Source: Steromphala cineraria (lineage: Eukaryota; Mollusca; Gastropoda; Trochida; Trochidae). Taken from it: a stretch of 64,000 nt of DNA. The position numbers and the translations under genes are program-made. The number at the start of each line of letters is the position of its first letter. Positions within the stretch are counted from its first letter, which is position 1. The stretch spans positions 7,885,724-7,949,723 of the forward strand of contig OU744736.1 in the NCBI GenBank assembly GCA_916613615.1. Reading direction: 5' to 3'. The notes beneath the pieces were generated by a model. The model saw only the letters and a program-made list of their open reading frames with translations. It did no database searches and was not told where the DNA came from. Positions 10,301-19,951 of the stretch are shown here, piece by piece.

Positions 10301-12639
10301 AATGAAGATTCACATAAAATCTATTGGCGGCCATTTTGTGTGAACACCTTTAATTCATTTTGTGTAAGAAAAAGGGATCGCATGGCTAAATCTTACGTTA
10401 TGTATTTGAATTAGTACTGTTCCAATTAGTTTAAATACATTGTCTTTCAATTGGAACCATTTATTTTCATTTCCCTGACATCACCTTATATCCCCCCTAA
10501 AACCGTGCTACTGCCCCTTTAAGGGCCCTCATCGGTTGTTACAATCATTTGGGTGTGGGTATGGCTATACATGGGGAGGAACTGACTTGTATAGTTGTTC
10601 ACAACGTTTAGGCGATTAGAAATAGAACTTCGAGAAAGATAAGCGCCATTTGATAGTGACCAATTCGAATCTCGTAAGAGATTTTCATCTGAAAAAGTAC
10701 AACAATGTATACTTTTGTATCTAGTATTATGCAAAATGAATAATGTTAAGATCTTCGATAGTTGATGGTATTTGTCTATAGCATCAGAAAGTCAGAGATT
10801 GGTCTTCAAGAGGATTGTCACCATCGTTTATGCAAAGAACAAAGTCGCAGCAGCAAGGGGTAAACCAATACAAGAATCTTTACTTAATGTATGTTATTTT
10901 GTGTGATCAAACTATCGGCTATCGATTATGTATAGTGTATATCATTTGTCAGAAACTTGACCTAGCCAGAATTTAGATGGTTTGTTGAGGTCTATTTGCA
11001 CAGTTGCGATTATCATGATCGATTATGAGCATGTGGTAGACATTTTTGTGACGTTACTTTGCAACAATAGCAAAATCGGGCGATCTCACCATATTTAATT
11101 TTTTCCTAATGCGTTAATTTTTTTATCACAAGTTTAAAACGACACATTTTGGGATAAGGCGCTTGATACGATGACAACTATCAATATTCGTATAAAAACA
11201 TTTTCACGCATTCAGTTCAAAGGGGGATAACTTTCTTTTGCCGACGAGTTTATAATATTATCATGTCCATAGCCAGAAAAGAAAAACAGAAAAGACATAA
11301 ATGTTCAGATCGAGTATAACATATAGCTGAGACACAGGAAGCTTTATTTAAACGGTATTATTGGTTTTGCAATGCAAACTTAGCACTGAAGAAATAAGTT
11401 GATTTTCAAGATAAGCCCACATATGACTACAACGAATATATTATCTTTGTCTGCAAACAGGTCAACCCAATTAATGATTATGGCAAGACAAAGTTTCAAT
11501 ACACGTACAATAATTCTAATATAAAATTGTCTGTAGCATATGATTATTGAATATTGATGTATTGAATGAATCACATGTATGTTTATATAATAACTTCTTA
11601 TGGATGTTTTAATCTCAGACTTTTCTCAAACTATCAAACTGCGCATTAAGTTAAGAGATTTTGATAGAACAAGCTTTCTCGGGATATGAGTTTTATTCAT
11701 CTTTTTATGAAATAAGAAAGAATTTAGCGATTTTCATCAGAAGGGTGTTTTGATGAGCATGCTTGCTTTGTAGTGTTCGACTCCCGATGGAGACATCAAA
11801 ATGTGTGACCCGGGTCTCATACTGTGTTGCGTCCCTGTGCAAGGCATTTTATCCACATCGCAGTCAGTGCACCAAAACGGCTACACAGACTAACATGGTC
11901 GAGCTAAGCGCTTGCCTTGGTTTTAAAAGTGCATTTACTTTGTCACGGTTAGCGCTTGGGGCTGCTATAAATGTAAACTTTCTTGAAGGATAATGATGTA
12001 GATAGCGCTATTGAGCAGGTACTACTACCTGGATATATATAGCTACATACAAATGTCGTCATTGTCATTATTTCATTATTATAACAATCAAACAGGTGTA
12101 CTCACCATCATCACGAAAGCAGATATCAGTACTTTAATAAGCGCCATGCAAATGTCCTCATTATTATTGTTGTTTAATTTTTATACAAATCAAATGATAT
12201 ATCAAAGGCGTACTCCCCATCATCACGAAGGCAGTACTTGAATATAACGCCATACAAATGTTCTCATTATTATTGTTGTTTAATTTGTTTACAAATCAAA
12301 TCATAAATCAAAGGCGTACTCACCATCATCACGAAAACAGGTACCATGTACATTGGTCACCAGTCCCCTTAACATAATTAAATCATCGGGCGGAAAGGAG
12401 TGAACGTAGCACTCTTTCTTCAGCTTGTCGTAGGTCAGGAGGACACCCTTCGCTTCTTTATCACACGCACAGACGCACTGTGACAGGGAGACGTTCTGAA
12501 GGCTTACTTCTATATGTATAGTCCCAACTTTTCCTTTGCATGACGGATCTTCAGAATATTTGTAGAATCGAAAACAGTTACAAGTAAAAATGGTCACTGA
12601 CAAAAGGGTTATTAAATCCAAAATGATGAATCTTTCCAT
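4198..12639 (-). CDS. Gene B: secreted PAN-like plus F5/8C-like protein (multi-exon, 3' end not found)
   Basis: Exon 1 (12324-12639) encodes a signal peptide and a Cys-rich PAN/apple-like domain. Exon 6635-6722 and exon 4198-4371 join in phase 0 and give one continuous galactose-binding-like fold. Its pattern (aromatic-rich strand, FIEVEVE, then RDPGGNWVSVWTGPQ) resembles the discoidin-like N-terminal domain of FBXL4 and related invertebrate proteins, where D-P-D-G-N-W-V-T-W is usual. Exon 1 ends in phase 1 whereas 6635-6722 starts in phase 2, so at least one exon between them is unaccounted for; 10523-10688 is a weak candidate. The donor GTAAGT at 4197 implies further exons to the left. I infer a secreted recognition or adhesion protein, paralogous to gene A in its first exon. 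An alternative is two adjacent genes whose exons I have linked. Confidence 0.5.
4473..4727. mobile_element. MITE with 19-bp TIR (TGAGTGTGATATCACTTTT)
   Basis: The left end TGAGTGTGATATCACTTTT is mirrored exactly at the right end (AAAAGTGATATCACACTCA). The 255-bp interior is richer in GC than its surroundings and contains an open frame on the minus strand with no recognisable domain, so I treat that frame as fortuitous. The element lies in the gene B intron between the exons at 6635 and 4371. Confidence 0.65.
6635..6722 (-). CDS. Gene B internal exon: F5/8C (FBXL4-like) domain, first part
   Basis: The acceptor TTTTATTTTCAG and the donor GAG/GTAACA bound 88 nt. Only one frame is open; it starts in phase 2 and ends in phase 0. 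The peptide contains RVPWIAEKNTTAFIE, which runs directly into VEVEHEVFMEY of the next exon. This W-x8-FIExE pattern is the entry strand of galactose-binding-like domains. Confidence 0.6.
6881..8024. mobile_element. Tc1/mariner-like non-autonomous element, 27-bp TIRs, TA ends
   Basis: The left end TATAGACTGAAGCACAAAAG continues as AAACGTC and is matched with one mismatch by the inverted right end (GACGTTTCTTTTGTGCTTCA then GTTTATA). Both ends sit on TA, as expected for the Tc1/mariner superfamily. The 1.1-kb interior has no intact transposase; no DDE motif was found. It lies in a gene B intron. Confidence 0.7.
8410..8486. repeat. Hairpin, about 24-bp arms
   Basis: AATCTCATTCAAATCAGATC followed by GAAA recurs as its reverse complement after a loop of roughly 28 nt containing ACGTAGCGACGTAGG. 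It is probably an end of a foldback element. No target duplication was recognised. Confidence 0.7.
8924..9293 (+). mobile_element. TTAA-flanked MITE, copy 1
   Basis: It starts TTAAAGGGGCAGAAGCA and ends GCGTGCTACTGCCCCTTTAA. The interior carries the family signature CATTGGCGGCCA and TTTTGTGTAAG. The terminal TTAA at each end suggests piggyBac-type TTAA target duplication (inference). About 370 bp, non-coding. Confidence 0.85.
10160..10522 (+). mobile_element. TTAA-flanked MITE, copy 2
   Basis: Same family and orientation as 8924-9293, with cleaner ends: TTAAAGGGGCAGTAGCACG and CCGTGCTACTGCCCCTTTAA. Its right TTAA provides the stop codon of the minus-strand open frame that covers the candidate exon at 10523-10688. 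Confidence 0.88.
10523..10688 (-). CDS. Candidate gene B exon (weak)
   Basis: A strong acceptor (TTGTACTTTTTCAG) precedes 55 open codons that match the phase left by exon 1. The peptide begins DENLLRDSNWSLSNG, reminiscent of the start of discoidin-like domains. No good donor in the required phase 2 is present. Read through, it stops at the TTAA of the neighbouring MITE, which could create an alternative, truncated secreted isoform. It may equally be a chance open frame. Confidence 0.3.
12090..12335 (-). repeat. Tandem partial duplications of the gene B exon 1 / intron 1 boundary
   Basis: Three copies spaced 112 and 106 bp each contain about 20 nt of exon end (TTCGTGATGATG) and about 90 nt of intron. 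The functional donor is GATGATG/GTGAGT at 12323. The middle copy has lost the GT (GGGAGT). The outermost copy, near 12104, keeps GTGAGT. Confidence 0.8.
12324..12639 (-). CDS. Gene B exon 1: signal peptide and PAN/apple-like domain
   Basis: ATG at 12639 starts a hydrophobic leader (about residues 1-20), followed by a domain with cysteines at 22, 34, 55, 57, 59, 77 and 101. Five of these align with gene A exon 1. The exon is 105 codons plus 1 nt and ends at donor GATGATG/GTGAGT. It is one of two paralogous first exons that share phase 1, so the genes probably arose by tandem duplication. A likely role is an extracellular binding module. A TATAAAAG on the same strand at 13085-13092 is too far upstream for the promoter unless a 5' UTR intron exists. 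Confidence 0.72.
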
Positions 12640-13133
12640 TTTTTGTTACTTTGAAATTGGTAGTTGCTACCTGCTGTCTGTTGCTACTGGTCTTAACAAA
12701 ACGTCCTGCAAGTTGATGTGACTCTTTCAGATGTCGATATTTTGATCGCCCCCTCTCTCCCAGCCAATCAAAAACTACCTGTGTTTCTGAAAGACTCGTC
12801 ATGTGTACTGATTTCGCCTCAACAACCATTGATTCGTACCAATTTAGCCAATATCGATGTCATGATTACAACCAGAAAGTCATTTCCTAAATCTAGTTCG
12901 GGTAATTATCATAGTTAAACAGAAAATATTAAAAGTTATCGCGATAGTCTCATATTGTTTATTGATAATCCGGTAATCAAAGTAGCGGACATTAAGACGG
13001 TAATTGATTTATGTGAGCTACGATTGTCATTGTTATTGAGTGCAATAACATCTCTCTTTAGCGCTTGTACGTTCTTGTGTACTCCTTTTATACTCTGAAG
13101 GCTATATTTTCAAAATTTAAATGACTTAACAAC

Positions 13134-13204
<71 letters not shown>

Positions 13205-13205
13205 C
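13134..13205. repeat. (GA)n microsatellite
   Basis: About 70 bp of nearly pure GA with a few interruptions (GATA, GAAA). Confidence 0.95.
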
Positions 13206-13318
13206 AAAGAAGCTTAGAACTGTTAACAGAACTGTGTTCGTTCAATAAGTTGATTTTAGTTGATAAATATGTTGAATGTATCTTTGGGTGATTGTTTTTT
13301 TCAGCTAATAAAATAAAC

Positions 13319-13669
13319 CATTCTCTCCCCACAGAGGCAGATCAAGTCATGTTGATTTAGCCTCTGTTCTGTAACGCCGATCTTGTGGGATAGAAGGGGA
13401 GATGCCTGATTGGAGGCAATCAAACTTAGTTGTGCAATCAGCGACGCTGTTTTTAAATCATCATTTTGGCTACTGAAACAAGGCAAAGGCGTTGTGATAT
13501 GAACTACCCTTTCCATGAGAGAAGCCTTGTCATTTGATAAAGAAATTCAGAAGTATTGTGATGAAAGTGTTTTTCCGCCAGGAGGAAACTGCCGGAACCC
13601 ACGGATTTCGGCGTAATCGAACAGAGGTTAAATCAACTTGACTTGATCTGCCTCTGTGGGGAGAGAATG
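13319..13669. mobile_element. Long-TIR MITE with 9-bp target duplication (CATTCTCTCCCC family)
   Basis: The ends CATTCTCTCCCCACAGAGGC and GCCTCTGTGGGGAGAGAATG are inverted, and similarity continues for about 50 bp (GATCAAGTCA..TTGATTTA..CCTCTGTT). Flanks are AAAATAAAC on the left and AACATAAAC on the right, a 9-bp target duplication with one mismatch. Long TIRs plus a 9-bp duplication fit a Mutator-like (MULE) origin. The interior includes TGATTGGAGGCAATC and TGTGCAATCAGCGACG, shared with the fragment at 60590-60740. Confidence 0.8.
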
Positions 13670-13699
13670 AACATAAACATAAGAAAAAAAGATGTCGTT

Positions 13700-16390
13700 G
13701 TTGATTGATAATGATCAGTGACTGTAGACCTGACCCTATAACATCCCATCATGCAGCGAAGATAAAATTCAATATTCAATATATTGGTAAAACGTTTTAA
13801 GTTATTCAATACATAGGTAAAATATGTTGAGGATCATAAACTGTTCAAAAAAGATCCATCAAATAGTTTTATCATATGTATTGCTTCCGTTAAAAAAATA
13901 TTTAAAGTTTATGACGTGTTGTTTATAATTAAAAAAAAAATGTTCAAATATTCGAAAAAATCTTGATAAATCACAACTGTAAATTGACTTATAAGATTCA
14001 TTCTATGTTAAAATCAATGAATGTGCCTCATTCGGCGTACGTTTACAAAATGTGGGATTTATTGGAGAGTATACAGCATACCATAAGTTTGTTCAGCTGC
14101 TTGTGATCTTAGTGCAAATATCATGTAATTTTGGTTTCGTTTTGACGTTCATAAAATAACCACTGGACCACTTACAGAAGATCATTAATTGTCCATGTGT
14201 AAAACAACCATTCTCAAACCATATTTCGGGATCGTCTTGTCACTGGTGCTGAGTGTCGATATTTGGCATTGTTAAATAGACAGATGGGGTCATATTTGTG
14301 AAATTTTTAAATTTCGATTAAAATCATCCATGTAAACTTTGTAGGAACAAAATCAGCACAGTGACGTTGCCTAAGCGCAAAGGAACACATATGGATAAGA
14401 TATAAAGCTGTTGATCACTTATGAAGGATTTTGTAGAGCAAAGCAGAAATCAGTGTTTTCGAAATTTTGACCCCTGGTTACTTCAATGACCTGCCAAATT
14501 TGTTACAGCTATCTGCTAGGCATGTCATACAAATATGTCAACGCAAACTGAATCTTAACTTTTGCAGTGAAATTTCATCATTATCGGTTTTGTTTTTACA
14601 ATGATATGATGTCTCAAAGACGTTACAAATTACATGATATTTGCACTAGAATACGCAGGTAAATGTAAGTGAACAAAGATACACAGCTGTAATGTTTTGT
14701 CTTATTCCTGCCTACAATAGACAATATAGTTAAACAAACCCTTAAACTGACACTTATAAATTCGTACCCACTACTGCAGCTATGTGTTATTGTGATCGTG
14801 GTATAATCAAGTGCATTCCATTCTTTTAGACATTGAGTAATTGAAACCAACTGATGTGCGTATTTGCTCAGTATAAACCTCATAAACTTTCCAGTAAGAG
14901 TTTTCTGTGTTTCTTGTCTTAAGAAATTAATTTCATAATATGGTTGTCCACACGGTTATAACCTGTTTGAAACTTGTAAGATAAACTTGTATAACTGGCG
15001 AGCATGCGAAACTTTAAAGTTTAATCTAAATATTTCAAAATTAACAATATGCACTCGCGTGTTGATACTGTCCTGTATCGACTGTAGGGTATCAACTATT
15101 AGAGCTCGACGTTAGGGTTGTTGGTTTGACAATGAATGTAAACATAAAGTTATTAAATGTCCCTCAAAACATAATGCCACTTGCAGGCCCGCCGATGTTA
15201 GACATTGTCATTGACAATGACGAGTTCATGTTTTCAAACACGCCAACATCGTTTTGATCAACGGGGGCCGCGAAACTGTCAATGAAGGCAGAGAGCGCGC
15301 AACGACACTCTTTGGTGTGCATGGAATGGGTTGCCTTGAAACTGTGTTGTCACCAGTCAGGTCATTCAGAATGGAGCTCAACTCGTGCTTTTGAAATGAT
15401 GTACATACCCTTGTATAACATCGCCCACTATCCTCATTTCTGTGTCCGGATATATATGTACATGTACAACTTTATTTATTTGTAACTTAATGTTTATTCT
15501 TCAAATGCGAATACAGAGTGTTGCTAATATAAGTTAATAATATTTGTATAAAATGAGTCTACGTGACGACCCTCAAGACTGGGGTTCCGGCACGATGTCG
15601 TATAACCTTCATTTACTGAAAGTTATTTTGAATAACCTGCAATTTAGGGTTCATTGAAATATATTACCGATCACATGACCTTGTTAGATCCAATCAGAAT
15701 TGAGCATATCGTTTACATTTCAAAGTCAGAATTTATTACGACGTAAAAAATACAAATGCTTTGAAGTGATCTTCAAAGACCACTGTTCTTTTGCAACTAT
15801 TTTAGATTTTATTTTATTTTCTGTGAAAATAAGAAGACGCCTCGAAAGTTTTATGTAGTGAACCAACATATACTATAAGTAATAACAACATAAATATATA
15901 AAAATATTTAATAAATCAATACAAATATTCCACTTGTTTCATAGTCTTCGTACAACAGTTCTCGGTAAAAAAAATACCTTATTGTCGAATATGTGTCTTC
16001 TATAGAAGTTTTTGTGTCACTTCATGACAATGAAACTCATGGAATAAGAAATACATGTGTCCTTGTAGTCGCCCCCAAATAAATATCTTCATATTAAAAA
16101 AATCTTCTGAAGAAAATGGACACATGTAAAGACACCTCAAATGTTTGACTTTGAATTTAAAGAACGTTTAGTGCTAAGCTTACCTCATTATCTAGAAATT
16201 CCCTCTTTTCTAATATTTTTCGTACAATGCCAAATCGTTGAATATGTGTCCATTTAAAGAAGGGCTGCATAACCTTTTTTAAATATATTTTTCAAAAGAT
16301 ATTGGTCAAATAACTATATAACATAAATATTAGGCCAAAACAGCAACGATACACAGTTTCTCAATGAAGCTACAGCTAAGTAAACATTGC
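13700..16390. other. Gene-poor stretch, nothing recognised
   Basis: AT-rich sequence with only short open frames without supporting boundaries or homology. A short palindrome (CATTGTCATTGACAATG) occurs near 15204. Confidence 0.5.
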
Positions 16391-16462
16391 GTAACAAGGC
16401 GTCTGCTTGTCGCCGTCCAGCGACAAACCAAAACAAGGCCGAGAGGCCACGGGCAGGGGATA

Positions 16463-16475
16463 CCGGAAGTGACGT
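16463..16475 (+). promoter_or_regulatory. ETS/CRE-type TATA-less promoter element
   Basis: CCGGAAGTGACGT combines an ETS site and a CRE half site, typical of TATA-less housekeeping promoters. It sits in a local GC- and CpG-rich block (about 16395-16500), roughly 85 nt upstream of the THAP-like start codon. Confidence 0.45.
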
Positions 16476-16558
16476 GGCAGTAGGCGAAGCGTTCGTCTGC
16501 TTATATGGAAAATGATAGGCGAAATCCGCAGTACTGCCTTTTCAAAGCGATTAACAGT

Positions 16559-16639
16559 ATGTTATATCATTGTGTTGCTGTCAACTGTCCTAGAATATCT
16601 CCTGATGAAGTCTCCGTAGACAAATTCCCATCATATTGA
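16559..16639 (+). CDS. THAP-like zinc-finger first exon or relic
   Basis: ATG at 16559 begins MLYHCVAVNC and soon reaches VSVDKFP, matching the start of a THAP domain (C-x2-4-C, then hydrophobic-x-x-FP). The frame stops two residues after FP, before the CH pair and DNA-contact residues. Either the true exon ends at an internal donor (a weak GTAGAC lies after VS; human THAP1 also has an intron near this point) or this is a decayed copy. THAP proteins bind DNA, and some are domesticated P-element transposases. No second THAP exon was found downstream. Confidence 0.35.
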   Translation: MLYHCVAVNCPRISPDEVSVDKFPSY

Positions 16640-16899
16640 TGTTTCATGCCAAATTGACCCGCTGTGTTAGGTCAAACAGAACAATGTGACAATCTACATC
16701 GAACTCACGTGTTCCGATCACTACACCGATTTCCTGCTTCGAGCTCGCATTTTCACTGAATAAACAGTTTGGCATGCAGAGAAAAGGGAGATAAGTAAAA
16801 TATAAAACATAGCACAAAGTTTTGGGCTGATTTATGGTAATAATCCGAATATACAATGCTCACATTTAGATTTGAACGTTGTGTAAAAAGGTTGAATAA

Positions 16900-18560
16900 A
16901 CAATGACATTGGTCTGCAGGTGTTACTTACTTTCTTTAGATTAGATACTCACTTATTACACAATTACTTTACTGTCTATCGTATTTCCTGTCTGTTTCCT
17001 AATTAGATGATATCAAATGATGACTATAGCAGGTAGGTTATATAATGCACAATCATCAACACCTGGCTATTTTATGACATCAGCTAATTAGGTAACATCA
17101 AATAGCAATTGTATTCCTTAACATCACTTTTTTCTCCGATTGGTAAATTATAACCTATTAACCTGAAATAAGGAATACCGTTTTTGCTCTATCTGATAAT
17201 TATTTTGGATAAGGTTCATTTAATAAATCTTCATTCTGTTTGGCCATGTATCGGGTATTGCTGTGGAAACTATCTCCTCTATGTACAAGAGTGAAAACAT
17301 TAAGATTTTCAGTGAAATGCCCTATTAAAATAATGTTTTAAACAAGACATCAGTGATCATCCAATACATGTCTTTCATTGAGAATTGTAACTTGTCCATC
17401 ACTAAATGAAATAACTAAGAAAAACGTATATAATGTTTATCCTGTTACAAAATGAAGTCAAAGGCAATTCTAAAAAAATGGTTTAAATGTAAATAAAAAA
17501 TAGTATTGTATAATAACATCCTTTCTGCTGTGCTACTAAAGTAATATTCAATAACAACCAACAACTGTGCACGAAGATAAAACAGTTCACACGGGAGCAA
17601 TTGTTTACATATACATCCGGGTTCTCACGTGAAGTCTTATGACAACATTGCGCAAAGTGAGACCATCTAGGCCTACATGCTGTAGCATTATGCGCACAAC
17701 TTCGTTTTTAATCAGGGTTTTACGTTTTCATCAATACAAATTGCCAGTTGAATAAATAAACTACCGATTTATTGAAGGTTTATTTATGGTGTTTAATCGA
17801 TGGTTAAACATCGAGTTGACTGTTAGCTTGTGTTGTTTTACATAATGAGGGCACACAAGGGGGTATCACATCACCTACTAACACGTCACGAGGCAGTCAC
17901 GCTTCAGTGCGTTTTATTCTGTTCGCCGGCCTAATTAGGCGGTGTTCTTTATACAGTCGTAATTAAGCCGTTTCTAGGTCGATTTCAGAAATTTAAAGTT
18001 GAGTCCATGTGAAATTGTTATCACTATTTCATGAATCCCGAAAGTTGCCATATAGCATTTCAGTCCCTCTTTAAGTATTTGTATCTCTTCATTATATTGA
18101 AACTAAGGGTATTAGGCAAGAAACAACTTCAGTACATCGGGCACTTTATGACCTTGTCTTTGATGTCGTTCACATCATTCGAACTAAGCTTTTATTATAT
18201 TTGAATGTAAACTAATTTATGATTAAGAGAATACTTTCATGAGTTAAAAGAAGCTGTAAAGCCATCCTATAATTTTCCTCTGATCATTTCACTTGTGTTT
18301 CGAAATCAAAATGGTTTCATCCTGCCATTAATGTACTGACGGATCAGAACGGAACCTTGGTTAGAGGTATACAGAGACAGTTGTTTGCAATCAAATGTAG
18401 CAGTCAAAAGCGAACATACGGGCAACCATTTCCTTATATCAAATAATCAAAAGATGTTTACACCAAAACGGCACTCAGTTAACTGTCATAATAGTTATAT
18501 GTGCATTCTGCTAATGTTGTACCTGAATGTCAATTCAATTTACAAACACAATTAAATGAT
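16900..18560. other. Gene-poor stretch, nothing recognised
   Basis: AT-rich sequence. If the THAP-like exon is real, part of this would be its first intron. No exon with good boundaries was identified. Confidence 0.4.
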
Positions 18561-18626
18561 TGAAAAAAATACTAAAACGGCAGTCAGCAGCTTTCAGTTG
18601 CTTTTGGACTAGTTCGACTTCTACGT

Positions 18627-18818
18627 CATCTTCCTACGCAAAGCCTAAAACGCCAGTTTAAACCGTGAGTTCTATGCCTTGCTGCTGACCCGAGTATTCT
18701 GTGGTGGCTCTCTGGCCTGTAGGGGCACTATAGCAACACAGAAATGTACAAAGGTTCTGCAGCAAGGCTTAAATTGACAGTTCGGAAACTGGCGTTTTAG
18801 GCTATGCGTAGGAAGATG
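18627..18818. mobile_element. MITE (CATCTTCCTACGCA family), copy 1
   Basis: The left arm CATCTTCCTACGCAAAGCCT continues into AAAACGCCAGTTT. The right arm is its inverse (AAACTGGCGTTTTAGGC, ATGCGTAGGAAGATG). About 190 bp, non-coding. A relative lies at 27461-27685. Confidence 0.7.
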
Positions 18819-19551
18819 CTTCTGCTTATGATCAGATTGAATAACGAGAGAGTTGACAATTTGAAGGTAAAACAATTGGCATAAACTTACATTTATTGGG
18901 AAAGTGTTAAGAGAATATTGTTTAAACTGGCTACTTCCTCTTTCATGCACTGACAGGCCAAAATGAAAAAAAACCATACAGGATGGTTCAATACAGCAAC
19001 ATACACACAGAGATAAACCTGAATATAGATTATTGTCATTAGACAATTAAGAAACTCAGAAAGCTTCTAATGATTGTTGGTTCTCAGTCAATGGTATATA
19101 TATGATTTATCACTTCATGTATCGCAGTTTGTATCAAGACTGTTGGGAAAAAAGTAAATACGTTGTTAATAAGAAATATTGTATTGTCATCATATCTGAA
19201 CTTCTGAAACAGTTTTCCTTACCATATTTGGTTAATTTCAGTTATTTTATACCTATTTCTTGAGAGTTTAAATTGTTGTTGTTGTCTTTACATATATAAC
19301 AGTTATAAAAAACAGTCAACTTCACCAGTATAAATTCATTTTATGATAATTGTGGTTCCATGTGCAGTCATATAAAGAAAACGCTTTGTACTTAAGGCAA
19401 AGGTCCTTGACATTCAACCAGCATCCTCCTTTTGCCTTTTTGATTATATTCATTTCTCATGGTCATTTCCACATCGCTAAAATTTAAATTTTATAAATAA
19501 ATTTTAAATTTTCAGATATAGAGTTTTAAACCTTGGTTTAAAATAACTGAC

Positions 19552-19829
19552 TACCGTATTCGATCTATTAAGCGCCCTGGGCGGTTTCAAAATTGGAAAA
19601 AGGGGGCGCTTATCAAAATGTCTTAATCATTCAGTCAAATGATAAAAAATGTTTGTATATTCTCGATCTACATATATAATGACCGTAATTAAAGAGAAGG
19701 ACTGAAATCAAGTCTCCAAATCATTTTTATGTAACATTTCATAGTTGTTTCATGAAAGGTAAACCTGGAGAGGGGGCGCCTAATGTTTTTTTGGGTTTTT
19801 TTAGGGCGCTTATTACGTCGAATACGGTA
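19552..19829. mobile_element. MITE with TACCGTATTCGA TIRs, in the sulfotransferase 3' UTR
   Basis: The ends TACCGTATTCGATCTATTAA and TTATTACGTCGAATACGGTA are inverted and both carry AAGCGCCC. The TA at each end could be the target duplication. It begins only 7 bp after the sulfotransferase stop codon (19836), so most of that gene's 3' UTR must be MITE-derived unless cleavage is immediate. Confidence 0.75.
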
Positions 19830-19835
19830 CATCAT

Positions 19836-19951
19836 TCAGTGGCGCTGATAACGACTGTAGTATACAGATCCCGCCATCTTCTCTCTGTAAACCTGGTCGA
19901 ACTTTTCAGCCTGAGTTTCAGTGAACACATTCATCCAATCTCCAACAATAC
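19836..19951 (-). CDS. Sulfotransferase exon 5 (C-terminus, stop at 19836-19838)
   Basis: Acceptor ATTCTTGCAG precedes GTATTGTTGGAGATTGG, completing RKGIVGDW with exon 4. The exon also encodes the FT-x-TQ-x-E-K-F-D-x3-REKM helix and ends SRYQRH then TGA. A MITE abuts the stop. Confidence 0.88.
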
